Positions 6,051 to 15,550 of a DNA stretch of 33,753 bases are shown here, piece by piece (the stretch's first letter is position 1; every line of letters begins with the position of its first letter). The notes under the pieces were generated by a model. It was not told the origin of the DNA. It saw only the letters and a list, made by a program, of their open reading frames with translations, and searched no databases. Where the stretch lies: IMG/VR virus record IMGVR_UViG_3300047297_000133, positions 1-33,753 of that record; one strand, given 5' to 3'. Source of the DNA: a virus. Made by a program: the position numbers and the translations under genes.

Positions 6051-6524
6051 CTATTCAGGCCATTCGAATGATGGAATTAAAGAAATAATTTCTTCTTTTG
6101 TTGGTACATGGCTTGCGTTTTCGCTATACGCAAAAATTGTAGCCCATACCTCGCCCATCCAAGACTGTAGTGCATTTCCCTCAACACGATATTTTTCTCT
6201 CTGCTTGCTAATTGGATCTGATCCAATTATTTCGAAAGCAGAGGCATAGGAGCATGCAGACTGTATTGAATTATACCCGCGCTCCTTTGCTTTATTATCG
6301 AGAGCAATTTGAATTGAGTTAATGTTATCCATATTCTTTTCATCGTCAGATATTTCACGATCTGATAACACAACAGCACCATCAATCACTTCAATTTTTC
6401 TTCCACCACCATTAATTAAAATTTTGTGCTGTTCTTCAGTGATTTCAATTGCGTCGCTTGGAATAGCAGAATGGAATCCTGATAGATAAAAACCCATTGC
6501 GCTTGGCGAGTAAAATTTTTTCAT
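6051..6524 (-). CDS. Tail fibre assembly (Tfa-like) protein
   Basis: A 157-aa protein. The N-terminus (FYSPSAMGFY...IPSDAIEITEEQHKIL) is the typical Tfa/phage fibre chaperone opening. The C-terminal half (KERGYNSIQSACSYA, W near residue 127) resembles the small domain fused to such proteins in other phages. The family helps fibres trimerise and can remain on the tip. It starts one base after the stop of the fibre gene upstream, the usual fibre-then-chaperone order. Confidence 0.75.
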   Translation of the reverse strand: MKKFYSPSAMGFYLSGFHSAIPSDAIEITEEQHKILINGGGRKIEVIDGAVVLSDREISDDEKNMDNINSIQIALDNKAKERGYNSIQSACSYASAFEIIGSDPISKQREKYRVEGNALQSWMGEVWATIFAYSENASHVPTKEEIISLIPSFEWPE

Positions 6525-6525
6525 G

Positions 6526-7383
6526 TTAATAACCTATTGCAATCCAATTTATTGAGCTGGTTGTCCTAGCCCCTGCTGTATTATAAGTGCTTACCCTCAT
6601 ATATGATGTGTTTTCTACAGCTATATATGGGGTTATGCTTCCAGTATCATAAGGAGCCGTAGGAATAAACTGTAAACGCTGACTAGTGAATGCCAGAGGC
6701 CAGCTTTGCTGGGTGTCACCGCCTGAACTAGTTGTTGTCGAACCCCAATTAATAATTAATCCGCCGGGTAATATTTGGTATCCATTTGCCGTTTTTGACT
6801 GCCCAAAAGATGACGACGGAACCAATCCGCCCGCTATTAATGCTGTGATCATCGTTGCGACGTTAATGTTAAGTGATATTTGACCACCTACATCTGACCA
6901 CGTAGCCCATGCCTCATCCGATGTGAAATTAGCAGCAAGGGGAATAATTATTAATTCCCACTCGGTAGGTGATGTAGTCGGCTCATTTCCAAGGTTTGTA
7001 TTAATCTTTGATCTGTACCAGTCCCCAGTCGAAGCCGTGACCATTTCATTTTCTTGATACGTAACAGTTTCTTGATAAATCCCGAAAGGAACAATCTGCT
7101 CATCTTGCCCAACGTTATCAATCGGCCATCCCGTTTCTGTAATGCCTGCCGCGTTCTTTAATTCAGCTTTATATAGTCCATCTAAAAAGATTGCAGGGAA
7201 TCTACCGTATTGATCCGCAACCACTGGATTAGCGTGTTGAATTGTTCCGGCTTTGTCTTGATACACAACCTTAGGCGTGCTCGACCCCGCAATCGTGAAT
7301 GTTAACGTTGCGAGAGGCAAGCTTTGTATACCGTTTGTAAAGTAGCGAACGGATGGGCTGAAGAACCTAGTTAGTGATGTCAT
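6526..7383 (-). CDS. Tail fibre / tailspike with phage-head-binding N-terminus
   Basis: A 285-aa protein. Residues about 20-80 carry the P22-tailspike-type virion-binding pattern, with VVYQDKAGTI, NPVVADQYGRFPAIFLDG and YKAEL. A linker contains residues resembling a carbohydrate-binding or spacer segment (W.S.I...LGNEPTTSP.EW). The C-terminus starts with NGYQILPGGLIINWG, a tip motif shared with many fibres. There is no lyase or hydrolase motif, and at 285 aa it is short for a tailspike, so it is probably a non-enzymatic receptor-binding fibre. ATGA overlap with the upstream ejection-protein gene. Confidence 0.75.
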   Translation of the reverse strand: MTSLTRFFSPSVRYFTNGIQSLPLATLTFTIAGSSTPKVVYQDKAGTIQHANPVVADQYGRFPAIFLDGLYKAELKNAAGITETGWPIDNVGQDEQIVPFGIYQETVTYQENEMVTASTGDWYRSKINTNLGNEPTTSPTEWELIIIPLAANFTSDEAWATWSDVGGQISLNINVATMITALIAGGLVPSSSFGQSKTANGYQILPGGLIINWGSTTTSSGGDTQQSWPLAFTSQRLQFIPTAPYDTGSITPYIAVENTSYMRVSTYNTAGARTTSSINWIAIGY

Positions 7384-9557
7384 TTATTGTTTTCCTCTGA
7401 AACTAAATAAGGTATTAATCCAACCTTTATTATTTCTGCTAATGCTTTAGGGTCTTGAGATTTTAAATAGTGTTTAAATTGTGTGGTCGTCTTTAGTTTT
7501 TGTTGTGCTGCAGATATTGTATTTCCAGATTTTTGATAATCAAGAACTGCAGTTCTAAATTCAGGGCTAGATAAAAGATCATCAGCCGCTTGTATCGCTG
7601 GAGTCTTTTCAGCTTGTGCCATCTTAAGAATACGCGATCCGACCCTAATAATAGGAGCGCCAACTGCAGCACCAACAATTGGCACTTGCGATACTTTCTC
7701 TGCAGAGTTATATAACTTATCAACCAAACCGCTAGTTGCATCGAAATTCTTGAAAGCATCGTGAACAATGCCAGTGCGAACAACTTTACTTGTAACATTC
7801 TGCAGCCCTTGAGATAACTTAAATAAATCATCTAGTCTCTGCCCTGCACCGTCAGGCAAATTACTATGAAGCAAGCTTTTATTTGTTTTCGACTTTGATA
7901 ATTCACCATACCAATTATTAAATTGAGCTGGACTCAATGATGACTCACCTTGGGCTGTTTTATTAAGAACTGCGTCAAGTCCAGACACTATAACCTTTTT
8001 CCTAAGCGCTGCAGGTATAGTATCAACTACTTCATTAAATGTTTTAGAATTCCCTTTAGCTAATTGCTTAAGGCCTTGCTCTACTTTAGGCATAACTGAG
8101 CCTTGCAAGTCTTCGCCAAATAAAAACTTGCTGTTTTCTTGTAGATCAAATCTACTTTTATCTAATGTTTTTGCTTGTTCCCATAACCTACCAGCACCAG
8201 CACCAACTTGATTGGCAACACCAGACTGCAGTTCTGTTATTTTTGAATACATATCTTTTAGCTGAGCGGATGAAGTATTTTCATAAGCTTTAGTTTCTTT
8301 GCTTATTGCGCTGCCAATAGACCGCCTAAGATTATCCAAATCAAAATAAGTAGGCTTACCTTGAAGCGTTGAATAGACTGATTGCTCTACTTGTGAAAGC
8401 CCATCAATCCCGCTTTGGCTTTTACTTGCGCGGCGATTTAATTCACGGATTAACGGCTTGGAATTTACGATTGTATCCGCAGGAACAGCACTTTCAATCT
8501 CTTTGTAAATATCCGAGCTTTGACTTTTTAACAGCTTAATATTTGCATCCATACTATCTTTTAGCTCATTACTGACAAGCCCCTTATCTATATCGCCGCC
8601 CGCATCTTTAATAAGCTGCTGTGCTTTAGATGTAAGCTGAGTATGATAATCAGACAATTGTGATGCAGCTTTCGATCCCGGGCTAGCAGCTAATGCGCCT
8701 GCAATTTCTTGCAAGCTTCGATCATTTGATAATGTTGCTATAGGTGAATCAATATCGAGCCTTTTTGCTGCAGCTAATTTTTCAGGGTCTATATTTACAT
8801 TCTTTGTTATTTCATCAATGCGGTTTTTCATTCCAGCATCAGCAAATGAAGACGTTAAGCTTTTGGTTGCTTCTGCAGGATTAATAGGCGTCTCAGTAAG
8901 TAATGTATTTGCTTTTTCTTGCACTGCAGCTTTTTCTATTTGTGCTGGCTCTGCGCGACTAATCGCACCAACTCTAGGGCCTATTGCAGCTTTAGCGGAT
9001 TGACTGATAACTCCAAGCTGAGGCGCAAGCCCACCCAGTGCCGCCATTTCTGGAGCGAATTCGGCTAGTTTATTTATGTACCGTTGACCTGATTCTGTTG
9101 TGGGCGAACGAGTAAGACTAGCACCTACATCCGCCTGCTCTTGTGCAATTCTATCTGCGCCCTCTTGAGTGCCAAAATCACCACGCTGTATGGAACTACC
9201 TGCGCCATGAAGAAACCCAGCAGCTTGACCGAATAATCCAGTAGTGGCGCCAGTCAAAGCAGTGGCTCCCGCATCTAACAAGCCAATAGGGTTTGGTATG
9301 TAACCCTTAACTTTCTCAATTAGTCCCGGCTCATTTACAGCGGCCTTTCGCGCATCGAATTCAGCAGGGCTTGCAGGTGGTGCCATAGGTTGCGGTATAT
9401 CTTCAGCACTTCCATTTGTGCCGAAATTTCCTGTTCTAACGTTTTGTTGTGTATGTATATCAGGGAAATTACGCTGTATTGCCTGCGCCATTTCATCCTG
9501 AGACATTCCATCAGGGAAATTTAATGTGCCATGCCCAACTACATTGACTGATTGCAT
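7380..9557 (-). CDS. Large DNA-ejection / internal virion protein (gp16-like role)
   Basis: A 725-aa protein. Residues 1-32 form the short motif VVGHGTLNFPDGMSQDEM found at the start of many internal virion proteins. A glycine-rich hydrophobic stretch (about 91-128) and a second at about 645-670 (VPIVGAAVGAPIIRVG) could insert in membranes. Between them lies a long helical, Gln/Lys/Ser-rich region with coiled-coil character. Order and size suggest the third ejection protein of a P22-like set, which crosses the host envelope with the DNA. No lytic transglycosylase motif was seen. TAATG overlap with the upstream gene. Confidence 0.65.
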   Translation of the reverse strand: MQSVNVVGHGTLNFPDGMSQDEMAQAIQRNFPDIHTQQNVRTGNFGTNGSAEDIPQPMAPPASPAEFDARKAAVNEPGLIEKVKGYIPNPIGLLDAGATALTGATTGLFGQAAGFLHGAGSSIQRGDFGTQEGADRIAQEQADVGASLTRSPTTESGQRYINKLAEFAPEMAALGGLAPQLGVISQSAKAAIGPRVGAISRAEPAQIEKAAVQEKANTLLTETPINPAEATKSLTSSFADAGMKNRIDEITKNVNIDPEKLAAAKRLDIDSPIATLSNDRSLQEIAGALAASPGSKAASQLSDYHTQLTSKAQQLIKDAGGDIDKGLVSNELKDSMDANIKLLKSQSSDIYKEIESAVPADTIVNSKPLIRELNRRASKSQSGIDGLSQVEQSVYSTLQGKPTYFDLDNLRRSIGSAISKETKAYENTSSAQLKDMYSKITELQSGVANQVGAGAGRLWEQAKTLDKSRFDLQENSKFLFGEDLQGSVMPKVEQGLKQLAKGNSKTFNEVVDTIPAALRKKVIVSGLDAVLNKTAQGESSLSPAQFNNWYGELSKSKTNKSLLHSNLPDGAGQRLDDLFKLSQGLQNVTSKVVRTGIVHDAFKNFDATSGLVDKLYNSAEKVSQVPIVGAAVGAPIIRVGSRILKMAQAEKTPAIQAADDLLSSPEFRTAVLDYQKSGNTISAAQQKLKTTTQFKHYLKSQDPKALAEIIKVGLIPYLVSEENNK

Positions 9558-10756
9558 TATTCAAACTTTCCTGTTTTAGGATTGTAGGTTAATGATTTTT
9601 GTGTATTATCTTTTTGAGGCTTTTCCTCTACCATTTTTGTTCCCCCATCAGCCGCTTTTCTTGCGCGAGCCCTTCCTGTTTCTATTATCCCAACAAAATC
9701 ATTGGCGGCGGAATCAAATTCTTCTACGCTTGAAGCCCTATCCATTCTGTTCACTGCTTGAGTTGCCTTCGCTCCTTCAGCCTCGGTTATTGCCCCTCCG
9801 CCTTTCAGCGACTGGAATGCCTGCAAAAATGCATCTCCCTTAATCTGGTCAAATCTATTGATGAATGCAGCCTGTTTTGTTCCCGGTATTTTTGGAACCC
9901 ATGCCGTTGTTCCGGTAGCCATATTTCTGCCGGGGTGAGCTAAAAGCTCTTTAACAAGCCCGATAGCTTCATCTGCATTTGCCTCAATTCTTGACAAATC
10001 TTTTTTAGCGTCAACTAAGTTTTCAGATGTATTCTTACCTTCAGCTTCGGCAGCAGCTTTTTTCCTTGCCAGCTCAACATCGGCGTCAGTTTTAAGTATT
10101 GGCGACCCGTCTTTGTCAGAAATCTTTTCCATTTCGCCTGTTCTAGCATTAAAAGAAAAAACTCCTTGAGCTGTAGATACTGGCTGAAAATAAGGCCTAT
10201 CCCCATCAGCACCAGCACCAGCTCGTGGATTAGTAACTATTACATTGCCATGAGCATCATATCGCGTATCTCCAAGAGTAAACGCCTCGCCTTTTTTCTG
10301 TGGGTTTAAAGACCTATGAAGTACTGCAACACTAGTCAACGCCGTAACTTTGTCTTGATCCCAAGATGCCAGCCACTTATCAAGCTGTGGAGTTTCAATG
10401 CCCTGCTTATTGCGCTGAGCTTTTATATTCATAGCGTATTCATGGGCAGATTCTGGGTCGCTTTGTGCTTGTGTGTAGATACCTTTTACATCGTCTGCTA
10501 TTTGCTGCATTTGGTCGCCAGCGTTTAATGGCACGCCTAGCGCCTTACTAAATAGCATAAAGTTTTTAGGGTCTTGCAATGCCATTTGATGCAGTGGCGA
10601 ACCTTCTTTAAGGTTTGGCGTAGCTTCAGCGATAAGCTGACCCATGCGGATCTCTTTACGCTTAGCTTCATCAGCATCTAAACGCTTTTGGCGTATATCC
10701 AAAGCGCCAGCAATATCGGCCATTTGCGGTTGTGCAATTTGATCAAGAATTCCCAT
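9557..10756 (-). CDS. DNA-ejection / transfer protein
   Basis: A 399-aa, mostly helical and charged protein. The C-terminal third has the pattern LLAHPGRNMATGTT, then FDQIKGDAFLQAFQSLKGGG, then ITEAEG.KATQAVNRM, which I know from phage internal virion/DNA-transfer proteins. The N-terminal half is a predicted coiled-coil (KRLDADEAKRKEIRMGQ). It lies between two other ejection-type genes and is coupled to both through TAATG. There is no signal peptide; delivery would be from inside the capsid. Confidence 0.65.
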   Translation of the reverse strand: MGILDQIAQPQMADIAGALDIRQKRLDADEAKRKEIRMGQLIAEATPNLKEGSPLHQMALQDPKNFMLFSKALGVPLNAGDQMQQIADDVKGIYTQAQSDPESAHEYAMNIKAQRNKQGIETPQLDKWLASWDQDKVTALTSVAVLHRSLNPQKKGEAFTLGDTRYDAHGNVIVTNPRAGAGADGDRPYFQPVSTAQGVFSFNARTGEMEKISDKDGSPILKTDADVELARKKAAAEAEGKNTSENLVDAKKDLSRIEANADEAIGLVKELLAHPGRNMATGTTAWVPKIPGTKQAAFINRFDQIKGDAFLQAFQSLKGGGAITEAEGAKATQAVNRMDRASSVEEFDSAANDFVGIIETGRARARKAADGGTKMVEEKPQKDNTQKSLTYNPKTGKFE

Positions 10757-11907
10757 TATGCATAACCCCCAAAGTTTGCGCCCGTGTTTATCGTACCTGT
10801 CGTATTTGCTTTTGGTGCTACACCGCCAGCAGGAAACGCAGCTATACCCTGCGTGATTCCACCCTGTATAGCGTTACCAATTCCAATCGTACCAGCCGCA
10901 TTTGATGCACCTATTGCCGATTGGCCTTCCGCGACTGTAGACCCTTGACCAGTTGCAATATTGGCAAGAATGGCTGCGAGGTTTTCGCTTGAATGCGTAT
11001 CTTGCAAGCCAGATTGATAAATCAAATCGGTAATGGTTGAAATATCTTTGCTCATCATATCACTGACAACAACGCCTTGTTGACTAAGCAAATTAGATAT
11101 ATTCGATGCTGCTTGCGTTGCGTTTTGCGCAATCGCCTGCCCTGCTTGCGTCCTACCCTGAGAAACTTGGCCAGCAGTTTGTGTGATTAGTCCAGCAGTT
11201 TGTATTCCAGCCGAACGCGCCGTATCTGCCAAGTCACGAGCAAGACCCGCTTTAATAGTCTGTGTGTTTAAATCGCGATCCGCAACAGTTCCTAGATTAG
11301 CAAACTGATTTTGATAGTCTTGTGACGCTATACCAGCCGCATTACGCTGAAGCTCTAACGCAACATTACCGCCCAACAATCCACCACGAGCCGCTGCACT
11401 ACGTTCGGTAGCTTGTTGCATTTGATCCAACTGGTACTGCATAGCTGGTGAGCTTTGTAGCTGTGTTCTAGCTGCTTGCTGTCTTTCGATACCGTTAGCA
11501 CCACTTAAATCAGCCTGAAGCGCCGCCGCAGGACTTGAACCGACTCCACTCATTGCGCTTGTTATATCTGATCTAGCTTGCTGGGTGCCACCTTCAATAG
11601 CATTTATGCCGCCCATTAGCCCACCCTGTAACGCCCGTTCACTGCCAATTAGCCCAGTTTGAGGAACCATTGATTGTGTAGCGTTAGGATTAATAAGTGG
11701 GGCTGCTGGCGCTGGCGCAAAGTTACCGACAGGGTTGAATTGACCCAGTACAGGATTGGCCACAGGCTGAGCCGTTGCTGGCTGAACTGCCGATTGTGGA
11801 GGTGGTGACATTGGCGCTGCGTTGACTGGCGGTATCTTTTGTGCGGGATTAGCTATGCCCATAATTCCAGACAGCAGAGCAGACTGTGTAGGTGCTATTA
11901 GTGCCAT
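10756..11907 (-). CDS. Ala/Gln-rich internal virion (ejection) protein
   Basis: A 383-aa, low-complexity protein. The first 80 residues are Pro/Ala/Gln-rich and likely disordered. Residues about 90-320 are a long Ala/Gln/Ser helical region, and the Gly-rich tail ends in GANFGGYA. Composition and position between the gp7-like and gp20-like genes point to an injected virion protein. Its coupling to the next gene (TAATG) supports a stoichiometric set. No enzymatic motif. Confidence 0.6.
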   Translation of the reverse strand: MALIAPTQSALLSGIMGIANPAQKIPPVNAAPMSPPPQSAVQPATAQPVANPVLGQFNPVGNFAPAPAAPLINPNATQSMVPQTGLIGSERALQGGLMGGINAIEGGTQQARSDITSAMSGVGSSPAAALQADLSGANGIERQQAARTQLQSSPAMQYQLDQMQQATERSAAARGGLLGGNVALELQRNAAGIASQDYQNQFANLGTVADRDLNTQTIKAGLARDLADTARSAGIQTAGLITQTAGQVSQGRTQAGQAIAQNATQAASNISNLLSQQGVVVSDMMSKDISTITDLIYQSGLQDTHSSENLAAILANIATGQGSTVAEGQSAIGASNAAGTIGIGNAIQGGITQGIAAFPAGGVAPKANTTGTINTGANFGGYA

Positions 11908-11916
11908 ATACCCGCC

Positions 11917-12513
11917 TTAAAATACTTTTTTAATAAAACGTTTAACTTCTTTTACAGTTTTTTCTGGTGCGCCTTTAATTGCACGACCAACGCCAGAATT
12001 ATCCGCTATTCCACCAAGTATTCCACCGCTACTACTAGGCTTGGCCGCTACTGGTGCAGCTACTGGAATTGCTGCAACTCTAGCCGCTTCTTGATCCGCA
12101 AATGTTTGGCCTTGCTGTGGAAGTGTAGCGCCTTGAATTCCAGTGTAATCTGCTTGAACTTGCGGTTGATTAGTAAAACTCATATCAACTGGTAGCCCAA
12201 GGATAGCGTTATTTACTTGGGTAGCACCAAGCCCTATGGCTCTCTGCGCACCTTGATTGCCTTGCAAATATGGTTGCGTTCTAGCTTGTGCATTTTGCTT
12301 GTAGAAGTCTAAAGCCGCTCCAGTTGAGGCCGCTGTTTTTTTACTGCTCATGTCAAATAGATTGATAACATCTTGACGCGCTTTGTTAGTCAATTCTAAT
12401 GACTGCGCAAGACCTGACTTAATTCCCTTAGCGCTTTCTTTGCTTGCCTTATTGGCAGAATATGCGCCGACTCCAGTTGATACTACTGTTGCTCCAGCAA
12501 TCCAGAATGACAT
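11917..12513 (-). CDS. Small DNA-ejection-type protein (gp7/gp14-like)
   Basis: A 198-aa protein. The N-terminus (SFWIAGATVVSTGVGAYSA) is a hydrophobic glycine/serine helix, followed by helices rich in Lys, Ser and Gln and an Ala/Pro linker; the C-terminus is basic (VKEVKRFIKKVF). This is the usual layout of the small first internal virion protein in podoviruses. GGAGGG lies six bases before the ATG. Its start lies within the last codons of the cupin-like gene. Confidence 0.6.
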   Translation of the reverse strand: MSFWIAGATVVSTGVGAYSANKASKESAKGIKSGLAQSLELTNKARQDVINLFDMSSKKTAASTGAALDFYKQNAQARTQPYLQGNQGAQRAIGLGATQVNNAILGLPVDMSFTNQPQVQADYTGIQGATLPQQGQTFADQEAARVAAIPVAAPVAAKPSSSGGILGGIADNSGVGRAIKGAPEKTVKEVKRFIKKVF

Positions 12514-12932
12514 GTTGAACCCTCCAATAATCTTAAATATTCTTCATGACTATTAGTCACCAAAGTATTCTCGCATTCTTCGACTGTTGTTGCATCAGTA
12601 GCATGCGTAGCAAGCCAAAGCGTATCTTCATGCATAAATAAAGCTCGTTTACTTCCAGCCTTGCCGATAAATGTACATGGCCCGACTATCCGCTCCACAC
12701 CATCGTTTGTGGCAACTGATACGTCGCCGTAAACTATGGTAACGATATGCTCTTTAACGTGTATTTTACCAGTGACAGCAGATCCCTTAGGCATGAATAA
12801 CTCTCGCGTGTATAATCCTTTACACAAATAATGCTTAGCGTTCAATTCAATTTGCGGCAGAGACAGAAGCGCTGCTTCCATATTTAAAATAGCTTGTCGC
12901 TGATCTTCTTGCTCTTTAGCTAGCTCGTTCAT
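12483..12932 (-). CDS. Cupin-fold-like virion or assembly protein
   Basis: A 149-aa protein with a helical start (about 1-25) and then a strand pattern FMPKGSAVTGKIHVKEHIVTIV-YG-DVSV, G.CTFIGKAG.KRALFMHEDT, typical of a cupin beta-barrel (GKIHVKEHIV resembles the first cupin motif, with one H pair). I infer this from pattern only. It overlaps its neighbours on both sides, between the small fibre-like gene and the first ejection gene. Known phages carry such proteins near tail genes, but the role is not established. Confidence 0.55.
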   Translation of the reverse strand: MNELAKEQEDQRQAILNMEAALLSLPQIELNAKHYLCKGLYTRELFMPKGSAVTGKIHVKEHIVTIVYGDVSVATNDGVERIVGPCTFIGKAGSKRALFMHEDTLWLATHATDATTVEECENTLVTNSHEEYLRLLEGSTCHSGLLEQQ

Positions 12933-13183
12933 ATCGCCACCCAGCCCTGTTTTCTATCGCCGCCAATATTGGACAATTGCTTGATGTATTTTACAGCACC
13001 TACGCCGCCAGTAGTATCTAAATACTCACGCCCAACTTGCGCTTCAATTACACCTTCAGGCGACCCAGTTCCGATTATAGTTTGAAGTAAAGCAATCGCA
13101 TCACTAAAGTCACTTAGATACTGAGTAGCTAGACCTTTTTCGTCTGTTACTTGTATAGTTCGACCCAATCCGCTAACTGGCAA
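12929..13183 (-). CDS. Small fibre-motif tail protein
   Basis: An 84-aa protein with the pattern PEGVIEAQVGREYLDTTGG then KYIKQLS...GWVAI, a trimer-forming end motif seen in tail fibres, needles and connector proteins. The frame is open from a GTG at 13210, but the TTG at 13183 has GGGGAG seven bases upstream, so I place the start there; the gene then overlaps the gp10-like gene by 11 bases. It could be a short tail-needle or closure-type protein. The start codon choice is uncertain. Confidence 0.55.
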   Translation of the reverse strand: MPVSGLGRTIQVTDEKGLATQYLSDFSDAIALLQTIIGTGSPEGVIEAQVGREYLDTTGGVGAVKYIKQLSNIGGDRKQGWVAI

Positions 13184-14627
13184 TTTCAATCTCCCCTTTA
13201 ACAAACACACGTTGGATAGGTTCGCTTATATCCCATCTTAGCTGACAAGAGCGAGAGAATCTACCCAAGCATGGCCACGTGATTGTTTTTTCATACTCGC
13301 CGATTTTTCCCATCTTGCGTGATATTTCAGGGGAATATGTAAGCCCGTTATTTTTAGATACTGACATTCTAATAATAGGATCCGAGCCTTGTCCGGATAT
13401 AGGAACATGACCAGTTTGCGCAACCAATTGTATTTGATTAACGCTGAATGGTTTGCCGCCATTATCAATTGCGGGTGTAGTAAAATAACCGCGTATCTCT
13501 TTGTCGAATTCGTAAGTAGATTCTTTACTGTAAGTTCCTATTCTGCCTTCGTAAGTGTCGCCAACAATGATTGACGAAAAAGCATTAATCATCGACGGTA
13601 CACGCCACGGTGCTAGATTATCGTCACGATCTAAAGACTCTCTTTTGTGCCAAAGATTAGTCGAAAAATCATAAACAACAGTACAAATATCGGGAACAGT
13701 AAACGCAACAAAGCTGTGACCATTCTCAGCCCACCTTACCGACCAAGCCAATCGAATTTGATCCAACCCACCAGAAAAAAGAATTGAATCTATGGATGCA
13801 GTCGATAGCTTTTCAGGCGGCCCACCATTCGACGCCCATATTGCTGGCTGTTCATTAATGCCTGAACCAATCCAAACAAGCATATTATTAACTTCAACAA
13901 CAGATTTTGGAGCTTCGCATCCCTTGTTATAGATTCCTGAATTTATCCTTTGATAGGGGAAACCAGCACCAGATGGCGCGTTCTGATATTGCTCAAACGT
14001 ATGCGAACCAAAAACAAAAACGATCCCGCGTAATGCGGCAATCACAACGATATTATCAGGGTCAGATTCGGCACTAGCAAAATCAGTAGCGGTATAAGCC
14101 AACCCATCACGTAAATTTGATATGAACCACTTGTTACTATCTTTTTTAGCGAAAATGAAATATCCGTCCGAATACGTCACACAACTCACTGGTCCATCAA
14201 AATCAACGTCGCTTATCTGTGCAAAAACATCTGTGTCAATATTATAAATATATGCATTGAACTGGTTTACATAGTCAGGCGCAACTATGCACATTTGTGA
14301 GCCGTTGTCAGATGTAAATACCTTGCTTGATCCACTTACAGCATTAGAAAGGTCAGTGAACAAAAAATCTAAAGGTTTTGTGAGTTCCCACAGTGATGCA
14401 CCCATTACCGCAAATGCACGATCACCAATCTCATGAAGTCCGCGACAAAAGTCATTAACGCCAGCGTCTGCAATTAGTGTACACCCGCTAACACCCAATA
14501 GAGCTGCATCTGTAATAGTCTGCGATTCTGGGATGTGCGTGTAAAAGTTCACACATTCGCGCGTTGAGATTGCTGGCGACTCGTCAACATAATATCCTGA
14601 GGCGATAGGTATAGTTGTTCTAGTCAT
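13173..14627 (-). CDS. Packaged-DNA stabilisation protein, P22 gp10-like
   Basis: 484 aa, close to P22 gp10 (472 aa). Similar features are the N-terminal IPIASGYYVDES-type strand, the repeated beta-blade spacing across the protein, and a segment DFASAESDPDNIVVIAALRG comparable to gp10's ESQPDGIIGI. The family forms a six-fold ring at the tail under gp4 and closes the portal channel after packaging. It follows the gp4-like gene by a TAATG overlap, as in P22. No catalytic site is expected. Confidence 0.75.
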   Translation of the reverse strand: MTRTTIPIASGYYVDESPAISTRECVNFYTHIPESQTITDAALLGVSGCTLIADAGVNDFCRGLHEIGDRAFAVMGASLWELTKPLDFLFTDLSNAVSGSSKVFTSDNGSQMCIVAPDYVNQFNAYIYNIDTDVFAQISDVDFDGPVSCVTYSDGYFIFAKKDSNKWFISNLRDGLAYTATDFASAESDPDNIVVIAALRGIVFVFGSHTFEQYQNAPSGAGFPYQRINSGIYNKGCEAPKSVVEVNNMLVWIGSGINEQPAIWASNGGPPEKLSTASIDSILFSGGLDQIRLAWSVRWAENGHSFVAFTVPDICTVVYDFSTNLWHKRESLDRDDNLAPWRVPSMINAFSSIIVGDTYEGRIGTYSKESTYEFDKEIRGYFTTPAIDNGGKPFSVNQIQLVAQTGHVPISGQGSDPIIRMSVSKNNGLTYSPEISRKMGKIGEYEKTITWPCLGRFSRSCQLRWDISEPIQRVFVKGEIEIAS

Positions 14628-15550
14628 TAATCACCAGATGGATAAAATGAGAAGCTCGAAAATTCATTATCCGTACCCAATGCATCCTCGATAAAATTAG
14701 CTGCTTTCTGCTCTAAAATTACCTGCTTGTTTGGATCAATGCTATACACCACGCCAAGCTCAGACGCGAGTTTATACATTAATGGCATATACCATTCTGG
14801 CGGTATTAATATGTTTTCGCTTTGATCTTCTGGTATGTATTGAGGCTTTATAAATGTAAACCTAACAACTTCATTACAATCTTGAGCAACAGGCCATAGA
14901 CTTAATTTACCAGCGGATAACTGGCGGTCGTAATACCATGAATTTGCACTACCAATTGAGCTTTTCTCAGGCTGTTCGTAATACTCTTGTCGTGATAACT
15001 GAGAAATAGTCGTTTCTGATTCATCATGTTGATTCTGGAATCTAGCATCAAGAATTCGTACAGGTTGATCAATAGCCGTGGTGTACGTGTAAACAATAGC
15101 GCCAGAATTGATAGCAGATGTAGCTCCACCTGTAGTGGTTAACGTGGTAGATGTTGGAATGGTTGCTATTGTATCCCACCAGCGCGAACCGCTAGCCAAT
15201 TCAATGCCTATAAAATCGCCAACGGTCATACCCGTAGTGGTTGCAACAGTAAACGCCGTATCACTCGCTATGTACGCCGCACTTGTGGTGGTGGCTACGT
15301 AATCAGTAAAACAATGGGCGCTAGGCAATGTATACGTTCTTTGGTTCGGATTAAGTGGCAGGAATGCTTCAGTATTCGACCATAAATGAATCTGCTTAGT
15401 CTGCAACCAAGCAAGAATATCATTTAACTTTTCTTGACCAGTGGCAAAATCACTAGCATCTACAGCTAATTGAATGCCAGATATTGATGCAGCACGCAAA
15501 GCGCTATTAATCAACTCTCCCGCTGTTTTTTGATAGACGCCTGTACTCAT
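14627..15550 (-). CDS. Tail accessory / head-tail adaptor protein (gp4-like)
   Basis: 307 aa from the ATG at 15550 (four-base overlap with the upstream stop; a longer frame starts at 15583). The N-terminal helices (GELINSALRAASISG, LNDILAWLQTKQIHLW) are typical of gp4-type adaptors that sit under the portal. The protein is longer than P22 gp4 (166 aa) because of a Thr-rich insertion around residues 75-145, possibly an inserted beta-domain. The C-terminus (SGLGVVYSIDP-like helix, FSFYPSGD) is acidic. Its position before the gp10-like gene supports the call. Confidence 0.65.
   Translation of the reverse strand: MSTGVYQKTAGELINSALRAASISGIQLAVDASDFATGQEKLNDILAWLQTKQIHLWSNTEAFLPLNPNQRTYTLPSAHCFTDYVATTTSAAYIASDTAFTVATTTGMTVGDFIGIELASGSRWWDTIATIPTSTTLTTTGGATSAINSGAIVYTYTTAIDQPVRILDARFQNQHDESETTISQLSRQEYYEQPEKSSIGSANSWYYDRQLSAGKLSLWPVAQDCNEVVRFTFIKPQYIPEDQSENILIPPEWYMPLMYKLASELGVVYSIDPNKQVILEQKAANFIEDALGTDNEFSSFSFYPSGD

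Noticed and set aside
7493-7831. 112-codon alternate frame within the large ejection protein gene
   Set aside because: Same-strand shifted frame of a long, well-supported gene, without a ribosome site and with Leu-rich out-of-frame composition.
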